Assembly: GCA_003993805.1 (NCBI GenBank)
Contig: RSEF01000031.1
Span: forward strand, 19,843,945-19,907,944
Length of the DNA stretch: 64,000 nt
Origin: Himantopus leucocephalus
Taxonomy: Eukaryota > Chordata > Aves > Charadriiformes > Recurvirostridae
Direction: 5' to 3'
The notes under the pieces were generated by a model, which saw only the letters and a program-made list of their open reading frames with translations, made no database searches and was not told the origin of the DNA. Of the stretch, positions 1 to 13,900 are shown in pieces (positions within the stretch are counted from its first letter, which is position 1; the number at the start of each line of letters is the position of its first letter). The translations under genes and the position numbers were made by a program.

Positions 1-1596
1 CCTCAAAAGCAGATTCCCAGGGTACTCTGCTAAATAGCTCCCTTAATAGCTTGAATTTTGCTCTCCTGAAGCCCGGGCTAGCAACTCTGCTGTCCTTTTT
101 TCTCATTATACTTAAAATTTTAAACTCAACCATTTCATGATCACTGTGGCCAAGACAGCCACCTACCATCACATCCCCCACGAGTCCATCTCTATTCACA
201 ATAATTAGAATATAACACCAGAATAATTGAAATAGCTTCATGTTGAAATAAGTAGGAACGAAGTGTTGTGCTGGTAGATCAAGAAAATGTCCTGAGTTAG
301 TTGCAATAGTTTTAGTAGTTGTTCTGATTTCTAAGTGATCACAAAATCTTGTGCTATTGGACTGTACAGACAGCTATGGCTAAGAATAATGTCAGCAAAT
401 AGAGATCAGAAAGGTGCATGTGCTGAAGGGAACAGCAAGAAACGTCCCCTTCTAAAAATGCCTTCCTTCATTTTATGGAAGAAGAACCACATATACCTAC
501 AAAATGCAGAAAAAGTTTTGAAAAATCATAACCAGCAGGCAGGATGGAGGTGAGTATACAAGAACATGGTGGAAGTAAGAACATGGGCTCTTACGCAGCT
601 CTTTCTTTGCCACACCTTTTCTTTGATTTGGAGGCTTCTTATCAGCTGGATCTTCTTTGAAAGGTCACAGCTCACCTCCTGTGCTCTCTGCTTTCTGCAG
701 TAAGGCTCAGATTCAGTGGTTCCCCAGAAAGGCAGTTTGTGTATTCTCCTCAGTGGAACTTTTTCACCTGAGTGGTCATAAACAAGAGTTCTAACGTGGT
801 CAGAAATGTGCTCCACACTGAGGCTATGATTCTGCTTCTGGCTCTGTCACTGGGGTCTTGGGTAAGTTGGGACTAGTTATTTCATCTTTGTGCCCTCCTT
901 TCCCAGTCTGTTGGAGAAGGGTGGGGGGAACATAGAGGTGACCTCCAATGATAAAGAATACTAGGTTAAGTGTGAAGCCCTGAAATTATTGTTATTTGAG
1001 GTTTTATCATTAATGTTGCTCTCATTTAGCAAAATCATTGAATTATGTCACTACTGATCATGGATTTATTGTGTGCACACACACATTTCGTACAAATATT
1101 TGTTCATAAACATATACAAATTGCTTTTTGCAATCACCTTTAATTGCAAATTTGAGACTTTTTTTCAATAATGATTCTTCTGAACACTCAGAAAGCAATT
1201 TCAAAATATCTAAAAGTATCTACGGTGAGTTTTTTTATAAAAACAGAATGTATGTGTACAGTTTCAACACACCCAACTGTGATTGTTAATTCTAATCACT
1301 ATAATTTGAAAAGGTTATTTCCTGGTTCAGTGCAATGTGATATTTTTTTTTCCTTTAAATGAAACTTTTACCAACATTGCAATATCCTATTAGTAAGTAG
1401 TGGAACAAAACTAACCGCCGATAGGCTTCTAATGTATATAAACAGAGATCTGATGTGTAGCATATATGACATCAGAAACAATACTTAATCAGCCTTTTTT
1501 TTGTTGTTGTTAAAGAAAACAAGGTAATGCCTTTCTTTGTTTTCATCTCTACAGCAAACTTGTCATTGGATAGTCTTTCCTGTGTGCCTCTGTGGT

Positions 1597-1625
1597 GCGC
1601 GTGTGTGTATATATATATGTATCTA
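1597..1625. repeat. TG/TA dinucleotide microsatellite
   Basis: A run of GTGTGTGT passes into TATATATATATG and then a degenerate TATC/TATG tail. It is a short, interrupted simple repeat with no sign of function, and is probably length-variable between individuals. Confidence 0.75.
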
Positions 1626-1868
1626 TATTGGTATGTATGGTAGGTTAAAACTAACGCCCAATCATGTCACCTGTTTAGAAATTTTTTTTGCCTTAAAATA
1701 GCATGGATAGTGAGGAATTCCCCCAGAGCATTCCAAAAGGAAATCTGATTTTTCAGCTTGGGAGAAAAGACTGCTAATTCTAAACTACCGTTTTCATTTT
1801 TCTACGGCAGAAATGCACATTTTCCCCAACCATAAAATTTTCTCATAATAGAAATGAGCCAATCCCCA

Positions 1869-1973
1869 AGGGTGTGGTTATCAAAAGATAATCTCACCCC
1901 AATCTGATTAGAGGCATAAGGCTCATGCCTCAAAATGCTCCAGGGTGTGATTATCTTATGATAACCATACCCT
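1869..1973. repeat. Nested 105-bp palindrome with four GATA motifs
   Basis: Positions 1869-1917 and the reverse complement of 1925-1973 match at 37 of 49 positions without gaps, and at 28 of the outer 31. The loop is 1918-1924. The inner 7-bp arms GAGGCAT and ATGCCTC pair perfectly. Each half is itself a hairpin: 1870-1882 pairs with 1887-1899, and 1942-1955 pairs with 1960-1973. One core of about 13 bp (GGGTGTGGTTATC-like) therefore occurs four times in alternating orientation. Each copy contributes a WGATAA motif: 1878-1883 and 1951-1956 on the minus strand, 1886-1891 and 1959-1964 on the plus strand. It may be a fossil foldback element (MITE or Eulor-like), a GATA-factor enhancer module, or a hairpin RNA. 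The structure is certain; the identity is not. Confidence 0.85.
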
Positions 1974-3877
1974 GTATCATGTCTTATTGATTAACTAATA
2001 AACCTTCAGCATTATTATTCAGAGGAGGAACTAAGATATCAGCAAGAGATCTGATTGTGGAATGGGAAAGATTCTTTGAAGCTCTCCAAATAACCTTTGT
2101 TCTGATTATAGCATCTCTGAAATTATGGGGTCACTAGATGCCAGTTTTTGTTTCTTATTCGTGATTATATCAATGATATATTAAAACTGAACCATACCCG
2201 GATATACACTTATGTAAAGACACATTTGCACTAAACTGTTCCCTTTGCATTTATATTGCAGATTTAGGTTACACAGCAGAATAGAATTATGTACTCTGGA
2301 GAGGATTTTGTAGTCCAGACACTAACTGTGCGCTTCATTCAGGGCAGCTCTAAGTTTTATGTATGGTTACAGTGTGGAGGGATCTCTGTTCCGCCAGGGG
2401 ATCATCCCCTCCGTGCCCACATGCTGTGTACAAAAAGGGACGATAAACCCAGCCTTTGGGCTCCTGGGTCTCCCAGTCCGAGTCACCCAGAGCTACAGGC
2501 TTAGTATAGCTGTTTATCCCTTAAACCTCCTCAGCAGTAGCACGAAGAGCCTTAAACCGGTGCTGGAGCTTTAACTGCAAAGCCACCTCCCCCTCTCTGC
2601 AGTGTAGTTTGTTCTGTATAAAAAAAACCTACTTAATGATGGGGGACTTGCTTGAACAGGCAATCTGAAGGCTAATGTCACAGCCAGCAGATTCTGATCT
2701 CCTCTGCATCAGTGAAAAGCTAGAATTATTTCACTGACTTCAGTGGAGCAAAACCAGGTTAATAGATACATCTAAGAAGGAAATATGGCTGGTGCATGCA
2801 AAAAGAACCTCACGAGGAATTCCCTTGCTGTGCAACTTCTACGTGCTGATGGCAAAGGAGGCAATATGCTCCCTCTGTTAGGAGTTAGATGCTTTTTTGG
2901 AAACAAAAGGCAATATTTATATCTGTATTGCAATCTCATCTTTAGATGAAAATTTATAACGATGAAACATTTGATCAAACCTCTCATGTAGGGCTGTGCA
3001 GCTTACACCTAACAAAGGGATCATTATACGGCAGTGCAATCCACACCACAGTAATCCACCAGAATGAATTCATTGGCAAATTTGCTGTGTCTGTTGTGTT
3101 GCCATCCTCCCTGTTAATGGAGAATGTTAATTTCTGTACCTAGCTGGAGCTAGCTGGAGAGTTGTCATCCTTCCCTTTCATGCTGTATGGCAAAAATAGC
3201 TTGCTGTTCCTACTGCCAGCACAGCTCCCTTTTGGCTAGTCACAGAGGGAATGTGGGTATAGATCAGGCTCTGGAAACCACTGGCATTTGCATTATTGTG
3301 TTACCTACAACATCCCGAAGGAGGTTCACATTATTAGTAGCCAAAAACGTTGTTTTCCTTCATCATTCTCACAGACGCTTCCACCACTGTGACAGTGCTG
3401 CCATTTTTAATTGTGAATTGCTAAAATCTCTGGAAGAGGCAAGGTGTTAAGACTGTAACCTGTCTCTAATCAAGATTTCTTTCAGAAGGTGAGTGACCTT
3501 ATCCTAGGACATGCACCCATAAGAGGGAGGATAAATCACCCTCTGGAGTGTCTGTCTCTCATCACTAACAACAGGGAAAGAGTCAAGATGACTAGTTTGG
3601 ATGGGATGCCTAGTTTTTATACAGCCAGGTTAGGTGAGGGGATTTCTGCCTTTATTGTTTAACCAAGTCTTAACTGGAACTTGGGTTATTAGCATACAGT
3701 CTTCACTGTTGCACCCCTTTCCTGTTCCGTATAGTATATGCTGCTTTGCTAGGCTGCACGCTGTGGCACTCTGTGCAGCAGAGCTGCCTATCTTCTGCAC
3801 ATAAGATTTACTGCCAGATGCCAGGCTTGCTCTCAAGTCTCATCTTTCTCTGTACAATCGTTCTTCTGAAAAGGAAC

Positions 3878-3957
3878 GTACAGTTCCTGCTAAAGACATG
3901 TCCTAGCGAGAACATCTGTACGGTTCCAGCTAAAGACACATTCTAGTGAGAAAATCT
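3878..3957 (+). repeat. Diverged 40-bp tandem duplication
   Basis: Copy 1 is 3878-3917 and copy 2 is 3918-3957. Both begin GTAC-GTTCC and share GCTAAAGACA and GAGAA-ATCT. They are the same length and differ by scattered substitutions at roughly a fifth of positions, which points to an old local duplication. No coding frame is associated. Confidence 0.8.
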
Positions 3958-6900
3958 CCCCCTTCAATGGTACCTTTCTCTTCCATTGTTAATTACTATG
4001 AATAGAGTTCATCCTGAATCATAATACATATTCTTCTTGTCTTGAATAGGTTACAGTCCAGGTGACAGAAAGGGAAAAGTCAGGGCAGCTTTAGAAGCCC
4101 AGAAAGCAAAATGGACCCATAAAGTGGTCTTTTTATAAATGTCAAGATATTTTATCACTCTCTTTCAACTCCCTATGACAATTACAACTTTGTTTTTCTG
4201 TGATGTCCATAAAGTATTTTTGCAAAAGTGTTTCTGTTGTTGACCATACTTCTGTAGTGGAAAATGTCATGTTCTCTAAGTATAAGCCTGTGTACCGTGA
4301 GCTTGATCTTGTTCCAAGAATGGTGTTTTTTTTTTTTCTTTTTCAGAGAGAAAAAACCCAAATGGTCATCCTGACCATCAGAAATGAAGCCAGTATCTTT
4401 CCATTCCCTGAAACACCCTAGAATGAAAAGCACACCTTCAGGACAGGGCAAAGGACTCCCATGCTCCTCACTGTGCATCACGCTTTCTAGCCATCTTAAG
4501 CAAAAGCCCACTGCCTGAAGTACATGTGGTAAGCAGTTTTGTTCCCTTCAATAAGATGGGTGAGGAATCTGACTTGTACTCGAAGAGAGCTTTGTAATAG
4601 TCCCAAAGCCCTTTTGAAATTTAAGAACTGATCATCTCTTCCCAACAGAATTACTTTACATGCAGAAAATTTTTAGTTGAGTATAAAATCTCTACTCCTT
4701 CAAAACCTGAGGCATATCATTACAAATGAAAAAAGAGTCTTGGGGCACTCCTTGTCAAATTCAGGCGTACATTCAATGTCTGGGCTGGTTTTTCCAAGCC
4801 AGTCACAGACATTTTCCAAGCCAACAGCAGATGCTGTGAGAATGTCCTTTTGCCTTACTTTCTCTGCATGCGACTTCTCTCCCTCTGCTCTCGTTGTTTA
4901 ATTGCCCTGGCTCTCACTGTGGGTTCCTGTGTGGTGTCTGCCGCAGTGAGGCCCTCAGGTGTGAGCAGCGAGGAGTTCAGAGTCCTGCGCAGCCTTCGGA
5001 GCACTTCTAGTAGCTACATAAGATTACTGACCTCTTTGTTGCCAGCACAGATCATTAGCAACCAAAAATGTAATGTCAGTGAGACAAGGATAATATATCT
5101 GAATCATGGTGATGCCCTAGAACAGGACATTCTACATTATCACAAGCTGAAATTTGTGTGTGTACAATCTTCAGAAACTGGTAATGCCTCATTTTAGACT
5201 TCAAATTTCCTTGACTTCTTGACCCATTTCTCCAAAATCTTAACAATATTTTAAGCACCTTGGAAGAGCAGAGCATATAAATAGACTTTAATTTTCTGCA
5301 TAATGGTTTTTAAAAGTTAAGTATTTAATTAAATCCTTATATAAAATAGAGACATAAAAGATTTCATACCTGTAAAATACTAATCTAAGAATTCATGTAT
5401 AGTTTGTTGCCCATTTAAATGTAAAAGCATGCAGTTAATCATGAGGAAGGATTTATTGTTTGTTTGCTAATTTGTTTATGTTTTTTGTTGGCATTATCCT
5501 AGGCAATGTATTGGGTTTGGTACATGGCTGCAGTTACAGAGGCACTGCTGTAATGAAGGGTTAAATGTCAGTGTCCTTACTATCCCCAGATGGTGCCTTA
5601 TGCCACAGGTAGTTTCACTGATTCAATAGGAAAACTTGCACAGTAAAATATTCTTCAAGACCAGCAAAGGAATGAGAGCTTGGTCCTGTGCCATTTGGGA
5701 CACAGTTCTGTCCACTGGAAGTTGGGGAGTAGCTTTAAAAAATATATGTGTTATTTTCATCCCTGCAACAGGAAATGCGACTACCTAAATCAACACATAA
5801 AAAGGCAACCCATGGAGTTATGCATGATGCCTAAAAGTAGTAATGCAAGAGAAATGATACTTTAAATGCTGTACAGTGCTATTTTAAGCAGAGGTTTTTG
5901 GCAGATACTAATTTTTTGTAAAGACCATAAAAGTGTTGTTATTGTTGGATAAAAATAACAGCTGCAAGGGAGGCTGACATTCTTTCTGCGATAACAAAGA
6001 ACAAAGGAAAGACTTTGCATCAGGATTTGTGTCAGCTTTAACAGCTAAACTGTGCTCTCAGCTCAGTGGGCAGGGTTGCCACTGAGGGCATTGTGTGACC
6101 ACGTTAGGCCATGCCCAAGGGGGGAATTTGGCCCAAATGGATGACCAAAGCCAGGGCTGAGGGCCAGCAGCCAGTGAATGAATTGTCCTTTCACTGAAGC
6201 CCTCCAGAAAGGGAAGAGGCTCATCTCTATGTCTGTGTACTCTGACAGAAAGTGGAACAAGAGGGATTTCAGCCATGTTGGCCCTCTACCCTGGTGACAG
6301 TGCAGCCCAGCAAACTCCAGTGCTAGCACAAATGAGTATATTGCAGCACAAGACTGAGTACCTACACTTCTCCTGAAGAAGTGGAATGCACCTGGATGCC
6401 ATTTTTAGAGTGCAGATTGGTTTTGCTACTGCTCAGAAAATGAGTAATATCCCTAATTGAAGTCTTTTGTTTTCAGGTCTAGGACCAAACAAAACACAAT
6501 ACAGTCCCAAGTCCCCTAAGCCAGAAATGGGCCTTTGCGTATGATGTGTATCAGTCTGGAATGTTTATTCTGTGCAAACCAAAGAACAACAGGATAAAGC
6601 AGTTTGCTCATTCCTGAATAAGTTAGTACATGTGCCCTGAAGAGGTTCTCATTTTGCAGACTTTGGTCTTCTGGCTCTTTGGTCTATGGCTTTGGAAAAT
6701 TATATGCCTTTCTAAGTCTTTAACGCCCCTTACTAACAGATAAGGCTGGATCTGCGTATTTTGGCAGTGTAATGTGAATGAAAAATGCAGATGTGAATGC
6801 TCTAAGAATGTAGGTTTTTTAATTGCTGGAATATGTGTTTCATTTCACTGCAAAGACAACAGGCAGAAGGGACTAATAATGTGGAAGTCCCTCAGAGACT

Positions 6901-9900
6901 GACGCTAAGATACAATACATCACATTCTGCCCTTGAACAGCGGCTGTGGGTCACACTGCCATAGAGGCAGTGGCTGATCAAGCATCACTTTTATGGGGTG
7001 ACAGGCTGAGTCAGAAGGATGCAACTCCCATCAGGCACAACCAGTGCCAGCAGCCACTCACAGGTTACCGAAGTCCTCAATGTCAAATTTATTTGGGACC
7101 TAGACTAATGCATGGGCCTGTGCATGATGGTTCTCTTGAAAACATGTTTTCTCATTTTGGAAACTGATAATAAAATTTGCTTCCAGAGACTGTGGATGTA
7201 CAATGGGTTTGCTTGATTTATAAGCTTTTCTCCATTTAGGAATGAAGGACAGAACAGAGTAACTTCATGTTGGACCCTTTCCCACTCTGTGGGTGACTTA
7301 CAAGATATATTTTAAGCACAACCTCATGTTTTCCTGGCTTTTGCTTTGAGCTGGGCAATATGGATCCCTGCAAGATACACATCCAAACATGTAAATAAAT
7401 AAATAAATCTCGGACAGATGTTACTGCTGAGCAATACCCACCTAAAGCGGGGGTAAAGGGAAAGAGAAGACATACAAATGTTTGTTTAAATATGAGAGAG
7501 ATGTTTGTGGCCCTTTTGTTTTCTTCTTACACCTATCTCCATGCTCTCTGATTGCTGCAAAGATTGAATATTAAGCTAGACCTGAAGCAAGCAAACCCTT
7601 GCACAAAGTCTGTAGAAAGCATATGAGCCCCTCATGAGCCACTAGCACCTCGCCCTGCTCCTCCACTCTGAGCCACCGATGCCACTAGGCCATGGAGGAC
7701 AGGAGGTGAGCAGGTAGGGCTAATGAGGTAAGGTAATGAGCTACAGTTTCTCCCCACCATACCACAAGCATGTGATAGTGGAAAGCAGCCAGGCTAGTCC
7801 TAGCACCTTTCCTCTCCAAACCTTAACTGCCCTGTTTCAGTGATGATCTCCTGTAAGGGAGTCCTCCAGATTCCATTGCACTCAGAAGTATGGCTTGTTT
7901 GAATTCTGTATACCTTTGGCCCTTGTTCTTAATGTAGCACCTGCCCTATGGATCCTGTTGTAAAGCTGGAGCCTGTTTTCTTTTCTTTAGAAAGGGGTGG
8001 ACTGAGCATCCAGTGTGTTGCAGATTGGAAACTGGCAGGGCATGACCTGAGGCAGCCTAGAAAGACATGTTCTATTGGTAGCTAAAACGTATGCAAACAG
8101 CCTCTCTATTTCTCTTTCTGTAAGGCCTTTCGGTGTCTTTGGTCTATAGCCAAAGAGAGGCTTGGACATTATAATGCTGAAGGTCATAGTTCTTGAGTTG
8201 TAGGCACCCAATGGCATTTCTAGGATCTGAATCTGATCCATGGGTATGCTGGAAATTTGGCACCTTGGAGTGGGATATGTGGAAGACAGCTGAGTGGGGA
8301 GCTGCCAAAGCTGGGCAACAGCACTGCCAAGGAGAGAAGGATATGTTTTAAATTGTGTCCTTTGCTGAGAATTGACAGTCTTATGCTGGGCAACAAAAGA
8401 TGCCATTTTTGAATCACTTTGCTGAAGCTTCTCCTTTCTCTGAAGTGGTAGAAAACTTCATGATTGGCTTTGAGAAAGCCCATGTTGCCCTGGTGCTCTG
8501 GAGCCCACTGCAAGCCTCTGCAGAATGCCAGCTTGTCTCCATCAAGCTCTTTTCTTCCATGACGTTTGCAGAGGCCTGAATAAGCCAGGCTGCAGATGTG
8601 CAATGTGTACTGCCTGACAAGCTGTCCGTTACTGCCATTTTTCTTGTACTCCCCTCTGTGCCTGCTTATTGTTTCTTTTTTTTATATTAAGACTCTAAGG
8701 CGTTTAGGGAATAATATGTCATTTTGATCTTTGTTTTGCTTTTTGGTCTTTGCATGACATTAGTTCATTGTGGTCCTAGACCAGGGAAGAAATGCCAGTC
8801 TTACTTGGTGTGTGTTCTTGCGTCTATTCAGGGAATAGATGCAGTGTCACCTGATGTGTAACCAGGAGAGCAGAAATTAGGACTATTGGTGGTGAGCTTT
8901 TTACAAACTGTTGGTAAGGAATTACTTGCTGACTACCATCACAGATAAGTAATTTGGAAATCTGGAGCGGTGGGTAAGTTCAAAGAGTCTATATACTATA
9001 CACTGTATATTTATATATGGACAGCCACCTTTACATCTCAGCAATTATTTGTTTTCTGCTTAAATAGTAGGGAGAGGAAAAGAGAAACCTTTGAGAGTCT
9101 TCCCCTGGGATGTCATGGACTTTATGATATCTGGGATAGACTTTGATTAAAAGGCTACCACGGCACAGGATGGGAATGGTGCATTAGTTGTCTTATGCGG
9201 TAACAAAACTGCTGCTAATCAACAGGCATATCTATAATAGCTGGTTTGACCTGTTTCGCTACTAAATAAATATTTGGCTTCAGATAATAGTTAACATTAA
9301 AAAAGAAAAAATCAACAACATTAACTTCATAGAAGGACAGATGGGGGTTGGTATCCAAAGGAAACTCTTATGCCTATGTTTATTTTTATCTATATTACAT
9401 TGAATTCATCTCACCTAATTTCTGCCATCTGAAGATTAGACACCCAGTTGTCTAGAGTCTCTCTCTAGTCTGTGGAGAATGTGCTAGATGGGATGAATCA
9501 CCTGCCAGGGGTGCTGTCTTTAGATATCTCTCTCAGATGGCATGAACGCGTCTCTGGAAGTGCCTGTTTCTCTCCTTTGTCTATAGGTGGAGGCTTATGA
9601 CTACCCCAGCTAAAAGCCTAACTTTTAAATACACACAGTTGAGTAAGAGCAACCCCACCCTTCCGTGTGCACAGTCCTCACCTTTCCATCTGTTCTCTTT
9701 CACTAGGAATGGAAAAGCTTTTCAAGTTAGGAATTGTATTCTATGCTAAAGCAATGTGGTAGCACTGTACTGTCCGTCCATTTGCCAGCTCATTGTAATC
9801 ACCAGGCAGGGAAGGGAAGTCCTGGGCTGATGACACATCTCATCTGCCAGAAGAATCAGTGGAAAGTGCCAGGGGTCCTAGCTGTGCTGGGTGAACCAGC

Positions 9901-10838
9901 ACCTCCTGGCCTCACAGGGCTCAGGGTGGGATTAGCAGGGGTTCTGCAGGTGACTATATACGCGTGTCCCACAAGAGCTGAATGAGTAAAGGAACACATC
10001 AGATTTGCCTGGGGAGTAGGAAATAGATTTCCACATGTAAATAATGAGACAGACATGGAATAGACACATTTTTTCACGGGAAGGATAGACTGGCAGGATG
10101 GCAGTTACATCCCCTCCTGGAGAGCTCCTCCTTTACCCCAAGTAATTCCATCTGCAGCAGACTCCTAACTTGGGTCACTTGTAGGACATGTGGAAAGAAA
10201 TCAGACTGTGGCTGCCTTTTGCTTCTGCCAATGAAGCAAAAGTCATTCAAGTCATTCCTTCTTGTGCTCCATGCAATAACAATCACTTGTGGGCAAGCTG
10301 AGATGATTGCCAAATTTCAATTTTCTTAGCAAAAAAAATTAATAAACAGCCCTGTGAAGCTCATGTAGAGCTAGCCAGCTTAACCAGCTGCCAAACCCTG
10401 CACAGGAAAGAAAGCAGATATAAACAAATACATTATCACTCCACCTTAGCTAGCCTGTACCACAAAGTTCTTTCTCTCTACTTGTCTGCCACTCAGACAT
10501 TTAGACAGGCTGTCATTATCAGCCACCCGCTGCCCCAGCTTTGCCCCAATTTTTTTAAGCCCTACAGCACTGTCATTTGATGTGTCTGGTGAGAGAATTA
10601 AAGTAGATGAAGACTGAGGATACCACTCCCTTAGGTAATGATATATTCTGATTCCCTCCAGCTATCTTCCTGACAACCCAGTCCTCCTCATCCTGGCCCT
10701 ACTCCCCTCTTCCACAGACCGAAGAATAATTAAAACTCCTCTACATAAGGCATGGCTTCATTCAACATTCAGCTTAGACTCTGTTAAAAAATGCTTGTGA
10801 CAGATGGGTATATTCTGTGCCATAGCAATAAGTTAGTT

Positions 10839-10917
10839 GGCATGCAATAGCCAGCAGGAAAAGCAGACAAAAATACCTGGCATGCAAAGGCCAGGAAGGA
10901 AAGGAGACAAAACCACT
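10839..10917 (+). repeat. Diverged tandem duplication of about 40 bp
   Basis: Both units start with GGCATGCAA and continue through a purine-rich GCC-AGGAAA and GAGACAAAA segment. Copy 1 is 10839-10878 and copy 2 is 10879-10917. They differ by several substitutions and one small length change. No gene or known repeat family is recognised. Confidence 0.7.
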
Positions 10918-13900
10918 GAAGTGTTATGTACTTTTGAAACACAACCCTAAATAAAGCTTCATCAATTTAAACAACAAATGCTACACTTTGAAATTATTAT
11001 GCTGAATGCATTCAGCAGAGGTAAAACCACTGAAATATATTTCTTGATCCATCAGGTATGCAAGAGACCTTAGGATGAGATGGGACAAACAGTTATTTTC
11101 AAAATCCATCAGTAGTTCAAGTCAGGACAGCTGCACCTTGGAGGTCAGCATGAGCAGGTCAAATTTCCTTGCTCCAAATCATATTGGAAAGCAAACGGGA
11201 GATCTTTAATCAAGTGAAACACAGTCATTTCAAGTCGCCTAACACGGGAACTTTGGGATGAAAGTTTCTAGAATAAGCAGTTTAAATACCATCAGGCTGT
11301 CAAAATGCACATGCTGGGGTGATCCTGGAAATGTTCATACTCAGAACTTGTTCTTCCTATCAGCAGTAGCACTGCTTGTCTTTGGTGTAATTAGTCACAT
11401 GTTTAGAGGCAGCATTTGGCACTAGGAAGCTTCCTTCCTATCTTAAAAATGCAGGCAACAGAATCAAAAGCTGTGACCAAAAGACCCTATGAAACTGATT
11501 TTTGACCTACACCCAGTTGTTCTGACAAAATTACACTCTCAAAAAAGCAAAGCTCTCCTGGCTTGTGATGTTATCACAACCTTGGAATGTGTGCACAGCA
11601 TTACTTGCAGAGTTACTGGTTTTTTTTCTTAATTGTATTAAGTAGTTGATAGATCACATGCTATCGTAACAAGAAAAACAGGTTTGATAAAACAAAACAA
11701 ATACACCAGTGAACAGAATGTGTAGTCATAATTATTTTATAAGAGATAAAATAGGTAAACATGAGATGTGGGGCCAGAATAAAACTGAATGTGCCACGGT
11801 TTCCTTAATTATGTGGACACAGTTTCATGTTCCTCAAAGGTGGTACAAAGAATACACACTGGCCACCAGATGATTGTTCTCCTAGCAGTTTTTCTTTGCT
11901 ACATATGGGGCAAGGCAACACACATAGCTCTAATCCAGGCTGCAAAGGGAGCCCTGGCTGTGGCAAGCCAGGGAACCCTGCAATGTGCGTTTATTCCATT
12001 CTACAAACTCTCCATCACTTTCAGTGCAACTTGAATTGTCCATTTTACGTCAGGAAAGGGAGACTGTCTGAGAAACTGAGCTACTCCTTTAAAAGTAAAA
12101 ACCAATAGAGCTGTCTTCGCTGGGCAATGAAGGGTACCAGCTGCAGACCAATAACAACTCTTGGTGAGCAAATTTAAATGAGGAAGGAGAATGGCAACAT
12201 CCAGTAAAGGGGAAGAAGTTCTCACCATGACCAGACTGGAAGAGTGAGCTCAAATATGGGGGAGCAGAAAGACTTGTACTGCCCAGATGTACTGAAGATG
12301 CCCCAAAGGGACATTTATTGTTTTTTGCCCACCTCTTAGCTCTCTTATTTTTTTCCTTATGAGTGAAAGGGGTGACTGCATGGTAAAAAGTTTGTTTGTG
12401 AAGGCTGTAAACACTCTACCTATCATGTAGTCCTCAGGGGGTTAAACTGGGAACTGGAACAGCTATGTCATGGACGGCACCCGAGGAAGGTCCATGAAGG
12501 CACATGAAGGTTTAGACACTCTGTTGGTGCAACTTCAGCTGAGCTTGCTTGAAAGCAAATAAGATCTAAAAGATGGGTCTAATACATCAGTCCTGTGACT
12601 ACTAATAAAAAGGATCTCAACCAGGGCTATAAGAAGAGCTTGTGTGGGTAGGGGACTGTGGCTGAAGGTATCAGATGGTCCCAAAGGTAAGCCAGTACAA
12701 GTTTGTGGGTTTTCTTTTTGGTTTCCTGACATTTATAGATTAAGTTTTCAGGACTTGTAGTTTAGGTATCAGAGGTAATACATCAGCAGTTACACAATTC
12801 ATTAAAGTTTATTTGCATGTAAAATCTTGTTGCTGTTTCACCACAGAATTTAATAAACTGTCAGATGCTGTTTTTTTCCTGTTTGGTTGGTGCTGGTAGC
12901 CATAACTTTGGGCTTATGTAGTGAAGGGACTGGAGGGATCCAGCAGGATGGTGGCTGGGTAGAAATATTGTTATCACCACACGTGAGGTATCCACTCTGC
13001 ACCTAGAGTTATATCTGCAACTTGCCAGTTACAGAAGAAAAAAGAGAATAGACTGTTCCTGGCCAAGAAGTCTTGCTTTAGTGGCTAATCAGAGAGTCTT
13101 TCTGCCAAACTCATGAAGAGTTGAACGTATTTACCCTCTTACCTGGGGAGGTGGAAGGTGGCTTCCAAGAATGAGATTTGCTCAGGATTGGCTAAGGAAG
13201 AAGGTCTGAGCTTGTGGATGTGTCTCCTAAAGGCAGTCGTGCTGAGCTGACTGGACCAAGAAGCTGAATTTCTTTCTGTGTGGACTTTGCTTTGATATTT
13301 CCTGGTCAATAGTTGACCTTCAGAGGAGGTTTTATGGGAACAGCTCTGCTGAAGGTACAGACTTTAATATGGAATGCTGGCTTTCCTCGCTTGCATCTGT
13401 AACTAATAAAGGAAGAGGAGTCACTTTGCAATCTATGCACTTTACACTCTGTTGCCTGTTATTCATGGAGAGACCTGGGATAACAAATGACGCACTGAGC
13501 AGAGTGCTAACCATTTGGAAGAACATTCACAGCAGGAAAAGCAGGGGGAGTGTGGGAGAGCATGGGATGACAGAGCAGCCTTGCTCCTCAAAGCTGCTTT
13601 TGTAAAAAACCCTGTTAGACATGGGTGGCCCTGATCCTTTTGTTTTTTCATAAGGGAAATAAGATACAGCAGTGCGTACTGCCTACCAGTGATTGCTAAC
13701 AATGACAAGTGATGGGATAAAAGAAACACATTTAAGAGGATATTTTTTAAAAAGAAAAATTTAAAAAGATGTCATGTTTGGTATTTTCATGTGAGCACAT
13801 CGATCTGTGGTTTGTCCTTTATAATATGAATACCATACCTAATTAAGTCTGAATGTATTTTTAACACATTTCTAGTTTTCTAAGCAAGTCAAAGATTTAA

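Noticed and set aside
4850..5197. Plus-strand 115-codon frame with a hydrophobic, signal-peptide-like start
   Set aside because: No family recognised, no promoter, and internal sequence looks like random translation. A length near 115 codons is expected by chance in 64 kb.
7987..8406. Longest gap-free open frame in the window (139 codons, minus strand), overlapped by another minus frame at 8220-8603
   Set aside because: No recognisable domain, no splice or promoter context, and several frames are open over the same bases, so composition and chance explain it.
8400..8579. Plus-strand 59-codon frame beginning MPFLNHFAEASPFSEVVE
   Set aside because: Reads protein-like, but the antisense frames are also open, there is a stop shortly upstream, and no promoter, splice site or homology was found.
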